A DNA stretch of 64,000 bases from Fulvitalea axinellae (GTDB lineage: Bacteria > Bacteroidota > Bacteroidia > Cytophagales > Cyclobacteriaceae), in contig NZ_AP025316.1 of assembly GCF_036492835.1 (NCBI RefSeq), positions 372,001 to 436,000 of the forward strand, given 5' to 3'. Within the stretch, counting starts at the first letter, position 1. Every line of letters starts with the position of its first letter. The notes beneath the pieces are model-generated. The model was not told where the DNA came from. It saw only the letters and a program-made list of their open reading frames with translations, and did not search any database. A program made the translations under genes and the position numbers. Shown one piece after another: positions 58,201 to 64,000 of this stretch.

Positions 58201-58252
58201 GGGGCAACCTTTGCCTAGATCATTCACTCTCGGATTCGATGTTACTTTCTAA
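55244..58252 (+). CDS. SusC/RagA-type TonB-linked outer-membrane transporter
   Basis: A 1002-residue outer-membrane glycan importer. After a signal peptide (1-24) comes a carboxypeptidase-regulatory-like domain (about 26-112; VKGIITDLETGEALIGVNVVLKGT), a plug domain (about 115-240, with GQVAGLAIQASGEPG, IRIRGNNS, LKDGLSTVEYGTRGANGVI) and a 22-strand barrel up to the terminal FTLGFDVTF. The length and LYIMNGTPIS motif are typical of SusC. It works with the lipoprotein SusD encoded 30 bases downstream to bind and import oligosaccharides under TonB power. With a GH13 amylase nearby, alpha-glucans are the likely cargo. Confidence 0.96.
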   Translation: MGKRLTVLVLLSIFLLGLGDITYAQKQLTVKGIITDLETGEALIGVNVVLKGTTSGVVTNYDGQYKFGGLVSENVLVFSYIGYEDQEVQVGNRTIVDIQLKPESQTLEAVMVFGESQKDTRSITGSVSKIDTKVFSAGTPAGSFDQLLQGQVAGLAIQASGEPGEKAKIRIRGNNSFGVRAKDDAELSAANRANEPLYIMNGTPISSEVFNTINPDDIVDIRVLKDGLSTVEYGTRGANGVIEIKTKRGIVGKTTYNVRYQHTVKPISGLGGIELMGSAEKLALERELSVVSGLGFIYSPKPGDDEDVLLYKQRKYKELEGKNTDWLEELSRVGQVKDLQFSMSGGSDDTRFYLSGSYYDEEGGYKNSWAKRFTTRLNLDHNLNKDMAVGVDASIGRSQRSQSKSSPAALIYTLQPYETPGSEEFIARTPGSGSVNFADPFDELYKQYGENNSWRIDLNSRFNWTLQDGLNAKASVGMTYNDTEYDNVNLPNEDFPNQTSSKYLGSLSKNESKSLATRVNLGLNFIRNYGDHMITARAGTEYILTNYWSFGFKSVGLSPKVDPVIGINPNSKVNSNKRSEALLGTYAQASYGYDDRYDISGSFRYDGSSILPEDKRFVSAWGVGGAWNAKNESWLTNTELFDQLKLRVSYGVNYNSGGIRQTLGLPFYDFTASDTYRGQRTLNLSEFYNPDLRFERTKQWSLALDYGILEHRIYGTVEVYTKNTDDLLASISIPSSNGYNDLLQNIGSLRNRGIEVQVSAVSVRTDHFRWTTSMNFSYNVNEITDLYSQEELRVGSEGYFKVGEPVNSAFVKHWAGVNPVNGQPLYYSRDNGDLIYSGPAKQTIGFGTYDHPLTGGFTNIFNYKDLEVSTLFTFAWGGVNYNNLKALMIRNVKNGEVPYDGFLGDIWLKPGDEKPLPYPKFFTGTSVNSLFLENASYIRWKNIIVRYNLSEKLNIKGVQAIKLTAQANNLLTITGYEGIDPEITGVGQPLPRSFTLGFDVTF

Positions 58253-58282
58253 CTCTGGGAACTCGACAAAATCTAGAAGACA

Positions 58283-59647
58283 ATGAAAAACAAGATAAAA
58301 AACAGCCTGTTGGCCGTTCTTGCGTTATGCTTCTCGGCTTGTGGGCTATTGGATATAACCCCGGATAGCGTGGTGCCCGGAGAGAAGGCATTCAACGACA
58401 TTCCGTCGTACCAAATGGCTCTCAACCGTCTGTACCGTGACCTTACCGAGACAGTGAGCAACATGCAGACGACTGACTTTGCCTCAGACGATTTCGGGAC
58501 GGTGATTGAAGGCTACGCTTCCACTAATTTCTATATACACAAATGGGATTACGTATCCTTGCCGCAACCGTATGTTTGGAGCTACCAGTATATATTGGTT
58601 TCCAAGGCGAATGTATTGACAGATAACTACCAATATGTTCCGGCGCTTAACGAGAGCGAACAGGCTCGGAAAGACCAAATCCACGCTCAGGCTATCGCTA
58701 TCAGGGCATGGTCGTTCTTCAATCTCGTACAATTGTATGCGGATCGTTTTGACGGATCAAACGGGTCGGAACTCGGAATTCCGCTGAAATTGAAATTGGA
58801 TAGGGAGTACCTTCCCCAATCACCGATTCAGGCTGTATACGAACAGATTTTCTCGGATCTCGACAAAGCCGAGAAAGTGTTCACGACAACAGATTTCTCA
58901 CCGGCTAGCACAGACAAAGCCTACGTTTTCGGACTGGAAGCGGTGCGTGCGCTTAAGGCCCGCGTGGCGCTTTTTATGGGCGACATGGAAAAAGCCAAAG
59001 AGAACGCAAGACACTTTGTCGACACTCCTCTACTCTCGAAGGACAATTACTGGATGCTTTGGGAGGATCAGTTCGGTTCCTTAAATAAGGAGATCATCTT
59101 TATGACCCACGACCTGAGCGACACCGACGATGCTGATTTGGTGGATTACTTCCAAATTTATGACGCTAATAAGGTCAAGCTTTCCAGCGACTTGATGGCG
59201 ACGTTTGAAGCCGATGATATTCGTAAAACCTCAGATTATATCGCAAAAGACAAAACGCCTTACAAATACATCGTCCCCGTTAATGACCGAAATGACAAGA
59301 TAGACCGGAACCTGCACTACAAGCACTTTCGGGTGGCGGAACAATACCTGATATATGCCGAAGCGATTTTGGATACAGACAAACCGGAAGCCTTAAGGGT
59401 AGTGAACAAACTCCGTGAGGCCCGAGGCGCCAGTGCGTTGACCGATCTAGACAAAGCTTCGCTTTTGGCCGAAAGGCGTAAGGAGCTTTTCACGGAAGGA
59501 TTACGCTTTTATGACCTGAAACGTCTGGCATCCGAACTGAACATTATCGTGACACGTGAGACGGGAGAGGTTTTGAGTCCCGGATCAGAGCTTTACAATT
59601 GGAAAATTCCGAGAGACGAAACAGATTCCAACCCACATATCGACTAA
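58283..59647 (+). CDS. SusD/RagB-type glycan-binding lipoprotein
   Basis: A 454-residue surface lipoprotein (lipidated Cys20 in CFSACGLLD). It shows the SusD N-terminal LLDITPDSVVPGEKAF and helical TPR-like units (AIAIRAWSFFNLVQLYADRF) and ends with the conserved LRFYDLKRLAS and YNWKIPRDETDSNP. It caps the SusC barrel and captures oligosaccharides at the surface. It follows susC by 30 bases and precedes a lipoprotein gene by 3 bases, so these genes form one operon. Confidence 0.96.
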   Translation: MKNKIKNSLLAVLALCFSACGLLDITPDSVVPGEKAFNDIPSYQMALNRLYRDLTETVSNMQTTDFASDDFGTVIEGYASTNFYIHKWDYVSLPQPYVWSYQYILVSKANVLTDNYQYVPALNESEQARKDQIHAQAIAIRAWSFFNLVQLYADRFDGSNGSELGIPLKLKLDREYLPQSPIQAVYEQIFSDLDKAEKVFTTTDFSPASTDKAYVFGLEAVRALKARVALFMGDMEKAKENARHFVDTPLLSKDNYWMLWEDQFGSLNKEIIFMTHDLSDTDDADLVDYFQIYDANKVKLSSDLMATFEADDIRKTSDYIAKDKTPYKYIVPVNDRNDKIDRNLHYKHFRVAEQYLIYAEAILDTDKPEALRVVNKLREARGASALTDLDKASLLAERRKELFTEGLRFYDLKRLASELNIIVTRETGEVLSPGSELYNWKIPRDETDSNPHID

Positions 59648-59650
59648 AAC

Positions 59651-60142
59651 ATGAAGACAAAAGCTCTAATGATACTTGCATGTCTGGCCTTTTGCTTTTC
59701 ATGCGACGACCCTTACGAGAATATTCCGGATGATAAATCTTACAACGGGAAACCATTCGTAAGTCTGAGCTCCGAGAGCGGAGTCATCAACTTAAACGGA
59801 ACGACAAAAGGCGCCTTGACTGACAGCGTAGCCTTAAGCCATAGACAAGACCACGATATAACCGTGACGTTGGAATTAGTCGAAAGATTCACAGTAGGGG
59901 AAGTGGGTACGCACTTCACTTACGAGAATAACCTGACGATCCCGGCGGGGGCTTTCTATGGCCATTTCAAGGCCGAAGCTCTTGATGTGAAAGAAGACGG
60001 GGATGTCAAAATCTCTGATTACAAGTTGTCTGTCCGCATTAAGTCAGTTGACGACCCCAATATCATTCCGGGGCTTTACGGTAACAAGCTAGAAGGGGAA
60101 GAACGCCAGAAGCGTTATAAAACTATTTCATTCAGAAAGTAG
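59651..60142 (+). CDS. Lipoprotein of the SusCD operon
   Basis: A 163-residue lipoprotein (Cys18 in AFCFSCDD) starting 3 bases after the SusD stop. The mature part is a predicted beta-sandwich: SVALSHRQDHDITVTLELVERFTVGEVGTHFTYENNLTIPAG resembles Calx-beta-like modules of DUF4843/DUF1735-type lipoproteins that often follow SusD. Such proteins are thought to help bind glycans at the cell surface; no catalytic residues are seen. Family assignment is tentative. Confidence 0.75.
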   Translation: MKTKALMILACLAFCFSCDDPYENIPDDKSYNGKPFVSLSSESGVINLNGTTKGALTDSVALSHRQDHDITVTLELVERFTVGEVGTHFTYENNLTIPAGAFYGHFKAEALDVKEDGDVKISDYKLSVRIKSVDDPNIIPGLYGNKLEGEERQKRYKTISFRK

Positions 60143-60251
60143 GGACCTCCTTGTCTCGTTTGCTGGCAACAGAAGTCTGAGCTCGGGACAAAAACGGATA
60201 TCGAACACATAATCTTTTCAAACGGGGCCCCGCCCCATAAATAACACAACC

Positions 60252-60980
60252 ATGCGTAGATTTAATTTATTCTTTTTGCTCCTTTTGGGAGGACTTGTAG
60301 CTTTTAGTTCTTGCTCAAGCGACGACGATGAATTGACAGAAGAGGAAAAGGACCAGATTGAGCTTGATAAGAAAGTCAAGGAAGCGGACGAAGCTTTTGA
60401 AAAGTTAGTTTCCAAGAAGTGGACAATTAAAGACTTTGTTAGCTCTGAAGACTTGAAAAAAGCCGTAGAAAGTGATGACACCAGGGCTTCTCAGATCGAT
60501 ACCCTTGGAAAAGCTGCCGCAACGGGAAGATTCAACCTTAGTGCGACTTTCACAAAAGAAGGTGACAAGTATTTTATGGAAGCTGCCATCAACGTCCCAG
60601 AAGCTGACCTTGAAGCGACTTTGTTAAAATATCAGGATATTATCTTCGGTTTTGAAGCAGGTTTTCTCATTGTTGATCCAGGAGAAGATGGAATTAAGTT
60701 CTACTCAGCAGAAGTAAAGCGTATGATCTTGGCACCATTTGCTCCTGATGCATTGAGTAAAGATGAAATTGCTGATACTAAAACTGGCAACTCAACTCTT
60801 AAAGTTAAACAACAAGATTTGACAGGAAAATCTCTTGATGATGTGATTCTTGGCTACAAGAAACTTATAGATGGAAACAATGACCGAATCTTCTTCAACG
60901 AAGATGGTGATTTAGTTGTGGAAGTTACTCACGAGGACTTTGGGACTTACCACTGGGTATATACGGAGGTAACCGAGTAA
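60252..60980 (+). CDS. Lipoprotein of unknown function
   Basis: A 242-residue lipoprotein (Cys21 in FSSCSSDDD) with an acidic, coiled-coil-like segment at residues 27-55 followed by a mixed alpha/beta domain with aromatic-rich strands (TYHWVYTEV near the end). No family is recognised. It lies 109 bases after the preceding lipoprotein and is followed by a clear terminator, so it may close the SusCD operon or have its own promoter. Confidence 0.7.
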   Translation: MRRFNLFFLLLLGGLVAFSSCSSDDDELTEEEKDQIELDKKVKEADEAFEKLVSKKWTIKDFVSSEDLKKAVESDDTRASQIDTLGKAAATGRFNLSATFTKEGDKYFMEAAINVPEADLEATLLKYQDIIFGFEAGFLIVDPGEDGIKFYSAEVKRMILAPFAPDALSKDEIADTKTGNSTLKVKQQDLTGKSLDDVILGYKKLIDGNNDRIFFNEDGDLVVEVTHEDFGTYHWVYTEVTE

Positions 60981-61000
60981 TCATCCAATCATATAATAAG

Positions 61001-61028
61001 AAAAAGAGGTCTATCCGGCCTCTTTTTT
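61001..61028 (+). terminator. Terminator after the unknown lipoprotein
   Basis: AAAAAGAGG and CCTCTTTTT pair fully around a nine-base loop and continue into a T run, 20 bases after the stop. Confidence 0.85.
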
Positions 61029-61053
61029 TGTATTTGCCAAAACCAGAACCGAC

Positions 61054-61698
61054 ATGAAAGCACTCAACTTTTTACCACTGATTTTTCTAGTAAACACGCT
61101 CTTTTCCTGTTCGTCTGATTCGGAAGAAGAAATAAAGCCTATTGAGGAACCCAAGTCGTTTGTTATCGGGCAGGATAACTTTGAGATAGGCGAAACGGAG
61201 AGCGCAAATCCAACATTGTGGCTGGATCTATTGTCTTTGGACGGCGAATCCAAGAGTTTCATTATCGCTGATAGCAAGCCGGAGGGTGACACATGGATGT
61301 ACGTGAACCAATACTGTTCGGTATTAAGCGTTTACTGGCTCCAAAGCGACTTGAAGGAAGGCTTGCGCTTTAAGAGCTTGGCCTTTGAAAAGAAGAAGGA
61401 GGCTACAAACAAATTGATTTCTTTCGAAAGCCTAAACCACCAAGCCAAGTACGCCGAAGAAGCGTTGAAAGGGAAGTTGGTTACAAAAGAAAATTTTTAT
61501 CAGTTGATTGAAGCGGGTGAAAACGGTGCTTTGGCTTGGTTTGGGAATGATACGCATGTGCTTGGAATCAGAATAGTGGGGAGCGAGTATTATTTCTATG
61601 ATTCGAACGGAGGAAAAGTGACTGTATTTACTGAGTTGTCCGAATTGAAAAAGCAGATTGAGAAATTCTCGCCAAATGTCTTCGTTTTTGCTGAGTGA
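61054..61698 (+). CDS. Lipoprotein with a papain-like cysteine protease-type domain
   Basis: A 214-residue lipoprotein (lipidated Cys19 in LFSCSSD). The mature domain shows a plausible Cys-His-Asp triad of the papain-like effector type: Cys88 in NQYCSVLSVYWLQ, His168 in THVLGIRIVGSEYYFYDSNGG and Asp183 in that same segment. The spacing of H to FYDxNGG, followed by a T/S-rich strand and LKKQIEKF, resembles C58 (YopT-like) enzymes. This is inference from motif order only; no glutamine of an oxyanion hole is certain. It sits between two terminators, so it is a single-gene unit next to the SusCD operon. Confidence 0.5.
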   Translation: MKALNFLPLIFLVNTLFSCSSDSEEEIKPIEEPKSFVIGQDNFEIGETESANPTLWLDLLSLDGESKSFIIADSKPEGDTWMYVNQYCSVLSVYWLQSDLKEGLRFKSLAFEKKKEATNKLISFESLNHQAKYAEEALKGKLVTKENFYQLIEAGENGALAWFGNDTHVLGIRIVGSEYYFYDSNGGKVTVFTELSELKKQIEKFSPNVFVFAE

Positions 61699-61723
61699 AT
61701 AGAATAGGTTTTTCATAAAAATA

Positions 61724-61745
61724 GCCCCACATAAATATGCGGGGC
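61724..61745. terminator. Hairpin between convergent lipoprotein and amylase genes
   Basis: GCCCC pairs with GGGGC, and within it CATA with TATG, across one A-C mismatch. It lies just before the end of the minus-strand amylase gene and can serve both genes. Confidence 0.6.
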
Positions 61746-61799
61746 GTGATTGTCTCGCTGACTATTCCATATAGAGCGGTTCAATTTTTAGTGCTACGG

Positions 61800-63266
61800 T
61801 CATTTTGTGGACCAAACTGTGTAGCTTTTCGGCGGGCATTGGATTTTTACCCAAGTGCCGCCTTGCGTATAAGGCTCCCAATTGGAGTTGCCGGTATAGT
61901 CCTTAATCTGGCGGTTTGACCAGTTTGTCGGAATCCACCGTTCCTGCCAGTTGTCAGAGTTGTTCAGGTAAACGATCAGTCCGGGTTTGCCGTCGTGGCC
62001 GTTACGCTTGGCTACGTATTCGTCGTTGTCGGCATGGAGAATGTCCGTTGACCCGCCAGCTAAATTATTGTGGATCCAGATCAGGTTGTTGATCTTGTCT
62101 TTGTCGAGCCACTCCTCGTAATCTCTGTAGAAAATACACGGCAAACCTTCATGCGTAAGGATGTAGGCGTAGGCCAGCATCTTGTTCCAGATTTCGTTAG
62201 TGTCGTGGTTCGATACGAAGGTTACGGCCTTGAACGGATTGCGTTTCCACAACATGTCGTCGTTCAGACGGGCGAGGTTGTTGCCGTCGAAGGCGTCTTT
62301 CATGCGATAGTAGCAAGCGAAGTCGAAAGCGCTACTGTTGGCCTCATTTGCCCACCATTCCAGTGTGCCGGCGTTGCCGTCCCAGTATTCGCCTACGGAG
62401 AACCCGCCTTGGTGATTAACCCATTCGCGCACTACCCAAGGTTCGAATCCTTTTACAAAGTCGAAACGCCATCCGTCGATGCCGATTTCGTTTTTGAGGT
62501 AAGTGGCGAAAGATTCATCAGACTTCCACAGCCAGTCTTGCACATACACTTTGTGGTGGCAAAGATCCGGGAAATGGGCCGTTAAGTCCGGATTATCGTC
62601 CGGAGGAAACATCAACGGGTCATTGTTGTGGATATGGTTCGGGTGGAAATCGTGCTGGGTACGATTGAATTTGCCCGAAGCCGGCTCAAATTTCGTCCAC
62701 GTGTCTTTTGGCTCGTAATATTGGTTGTCCTCCAGTTGGCCACCACTGTTATGGTTGATCACGATATCGGCTATAACCTGGATGTTGTAGCGGTGAGCTT
62801 CGGTCACCATGTCCTTCAGCTCTTCTTCGGATCCGAAACGGGTTTCTATGGTTCCGTGCTGGTCGTATTTCCCCAAGTCGAAATAATCGGAAGGGTCGTA
62901 ACCCATGGATGTTCCGCCACCCGCGGCTTTCGATACGGGCGGAATCCATACCGAAGATATTCCAGCGGCGTTCCACGAAGGTATCTTGTCCTTTATAGTG
63001 TCCCACCAGATTCCGTTTTTGTGGCTACTTCCGTCGGTCTCCTCAAACGGGACATCCCAGTAGAAACCTTGCATCATCACCTCACCCTGCTTGGCAACTG
63101 CGTCCGGAGCCGGGGTCACGGCAGTTTGTACCGCAATGGATTGACTTTGCGTTTCTACCGATTCCTGTACGCCGAAATTGTCGCAGGCCGAAAGGGCCAC
63201 GGCGCTAAACGCCCAAAAGGCAACGCTTCTGGCGACATTGGCAAGTGTGTGTCGTTTTCTTTCCAT
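61800..63266 (-). CDS. GH13-family alpha-amylase lipoprotein
   Basis: A 488-residue alpha-amylase. The lipobox LSAC gives lipidated Cys28, so it is anchored to the envelope, as for SusG-type enzymes. The TIM barrel carries the GH13 blocks DIVINHN (167-173), GWRFDFVKGF (nucleophile Asp269), VGEYWDG (acid/base Glu293) and FVSNHDT (transition-state Asp355). A beta-rich C-terminal domain ends SYTVWSTK. The short form and block sequences resemble the GH13_5 type. It cleaves alpha-1,4-glucans, feeding maltooligosaccharides to the nearby SusCD. It is convergent with the SusCD locus and divergent from the SprB-repeat gene. A LacI-like palindrome lies 144 bases upstream of its start. Confidence 0.94.
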   Translation of the reverse strand: MERKRHTLANVARSVAFWAFSAVALSACDNFGVQESVETQSQSIAVQTAVTPAPDAVAKQGEVMMQGFYWDVPFEETDGSSHKNGIWWDTIKDKIPSWNAAGISSVWIPPVSKAAGGGTSMGYDPSDYFDLGKYDQHGTIETRFGSEEELKDMVTEAHRYNIQVIADIVINHNSGGQLEDNQYYEPKDTWTKFEPASGKFNRTQHDFHPNHIHNNDPLMFPPDDNPDLTAHFPDLCHHKVYVQDWLWKSDESFATYLKNEIGIDGWRFDFVKGFEPWVVREWVNHQGGFSVGEYWDGNAGTLEWWANEANSSAFDFACYYRMKDAFDGNNLARLNDDMLWKRNPFKAVTFVSNHDTNEIWNKMLAYAYILTHEGLPCIFYRDYEEWLDKDKINNLIWIHNNLAGGSTDILHADNDEYVAKRNGHDGKPGLIVYLNNSDNWQERWIPTNWSNRQIKDYTGNSNWEPYTQGGTWVKIQCPPKSYTVWSTK

Positions 63267-63609
63267 AGTACACTGAGTTAAATGGTTAGAGTTCAGTGTT
63301 TCGAAATCGATTGCGCAAAAAATATCAAAACCTTGTCTCTGTTAAATGCAAAACAGAAATAAAGTCAGATATCAATCAAGGTTTCCTTTCTTTTTTACCC
63401 TTTTTCATCCCGAAAACGTTTTCGGAATTATTTAATTGTAAATGTGGGGGCGAAATTTATGCTGTTTTTTCAATTCACATATTTCTATATGTTATAAGTG
63501 GCTTGAGTTTTATTAATAGTCTTTTGTTTCTGCCTAGACATTGGCCGTCAATTTGCTGGCGTAATCGGGGACGGTGATTGGGCCGTCGGAACCGAATACA
63601 AACAAGAGA
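63267..63609. other. Divergent intergenic region with regulatory palindrome
   Basis: This 343-base region separates the divergent amylase and SprB-repeat genes. It contains the palindrome at 63410-63425 and a weaker CACTGA...TCAGTG inverted repeat (63271-63298) just upstream of the amylase start. No gene is supported. Confidence 0.5.
63410..63425. promoter_or_regulatory. LacI-family-like operator palindrome
   Basis: CCGAAAACGTTTTCGG is a perfect 16-base palindrome with the central AACGTT typical of operators bound by LacI-family sugar regulators. It lies 144 bases upstream of the amylase ATG and 185 bases upstream of the SprB-repeat gene. Confidence 0.55.
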
Positions 63610-64000
63610 ATGAAACCAAAATCTTTCTTTTTCCAGACAGTTGCGTTAGCCGTTTTAGTGTTGTTGTCGGCATTTACGATTTCCTATGCGAAAGAGGCGA
63701 AACCGGGCCGAAATGGCCTGTCGGTGTCCATTCAGGTACAGACACCAGTGTCTTGTTCAGGTGGGACTGACGGAGTGTTAAGAGTGAATGTCACGGGAGG
63801 CATCGCTCCGTATACTTATTTATGGTCCAATGGAGCGGAGGGACAAAGCGTTTCCGGTTTATCCGCCGGCGAATACAGCGTAACTGTTAAAGATGTAAAT
63901 GATCAGGAAGCTGTAGCTTCTGTGGTTCTCGGTGTATCCGATACGGAAAAACCTGTGGTTTTGGTCAAAGATATTACTTTGGTTTTGGACGCTTCTGGGA
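63610..64000 (+). CDS. SprB-repeat surface protein, N-terminal part
   Basis: The window ends inside this gene after 130 codons. A signal peptide covers about residues 1-27 (ending SYAKEA). Residues 37-107 form a SprB repeat: PVSCSGGTDGVLRVNVTGG, then IAPYTYLWSNGAEGQSVSGLSAGEYSVTVKDVN. The Cys that usually closes such a repeat after the D-x-x motif is missing here (NDQEAV). SprB repeats are found in gliding adhesins and other T9SS cargo of this phylum. The remainder, including any sorting domain, lies outside the window. Confidence 0.85.
   Translation, partial: MKPKSFFFQTVALAVLVLLSAFTISYAKEAKPGRNGLSVSIQVQTPVSCSGGTDGVLRVNVTGGIAPYTYLWSNGAEGQSVSGLSAGEYSVTVKDVNDQEAVASVVLGVSDTEKPVVLVKDITLVLDASG

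Noticed and set aside
63271-63298. CACTGA...TCAGTG inverted repeat upstream of the amylase start
   Set aside because: Only six pairs with a long unpaired centre; too weak to call as an operator or leader structure.

Overview
This window is from a member of the Bacteroidota, most likely a marine Cytophagales-type bacterium; that placement is inferred from gene content. The supporting content is type IX secretion (T9SS) C-terminal sorting domains of both classes, a PorP/SprF-family protein, a SprB-repeat protein, a SusC/SusD pair, three secreted S1 sulfatases, a family 2 glycosidase, and two matches to the Bacteroidota -7 promoter element TAnnTTTG. No rRNA, tRNA, CRISPR array, transposase or prophage block was seen.

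Layout. 1-6.7 kb: tail of an unidentified gene, a CxPSR sulfatase, an exported histidine phosphatase, a KirBac-type potassium channel, and an 840-residue protein that I read as a PI4K/actin-fragmin-type kinase with a degenerate M91-like domain before it. 6.8-12.4 kb: two AT-rich secreted paralogues, only the first with a sorting domain. 12.6-19.3 kb: an M15 peptidase with a peptidoglycan-binding domain, peptidase T, a second sulfatase, and histidine degradation genes hutI-hutG. 19.5-37.5 kb: a surface locus of four genes on one strand: a small exported protein with a phage tail-collar domain, a 2790-residue LamG protein, a 2387-residue protein with about 22 tandem repeats and a gliding-type C-terminus, and a PorP/SprF protein fused to a coiled coil and SPOR-like domain. 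37.6-49.7 kb: GNAT acetyltransferase, secreted GH2 beta-galactosidase, CDF zinc transporter, S41 peptidase, three-subunit proton-translocating transhydrogenase, purple acid phosphatase-like lipoprotein. 50-64 kb: a third sulfatase with an altered maturation motif, an M16 peptidase behind a structured leader, SusC, SusD, three lipoproteins (one papain-like), a convergent GH13 alpha-amylase, and the start of a SprB-repeat gene.

How the parts fit. SusC/SusD with the GH13 lipoprotein form a plausible starch-type utilization locus, and a LacI-like palindrome lies upstream of the amylase. Sulfatases, GH2 enzyme and phosphatase suggest feeding on sulfated algal or animal glycans. In the 19.5-37.5 kb locus the repeat protein and the PorP/SprF protein match the known pairing of type B T9SS cargo with a SprF-type partner.

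The most unusual items are the kinase-like protein at 4129-6651, the giant surface-protein locus, a family of intergenic heptanucleotide-phased repeats mostly beside the 3' ends of minus-strand genes, the bistable-looking leader at 52222-52297, and the papain-like lipoprotein at 61054.
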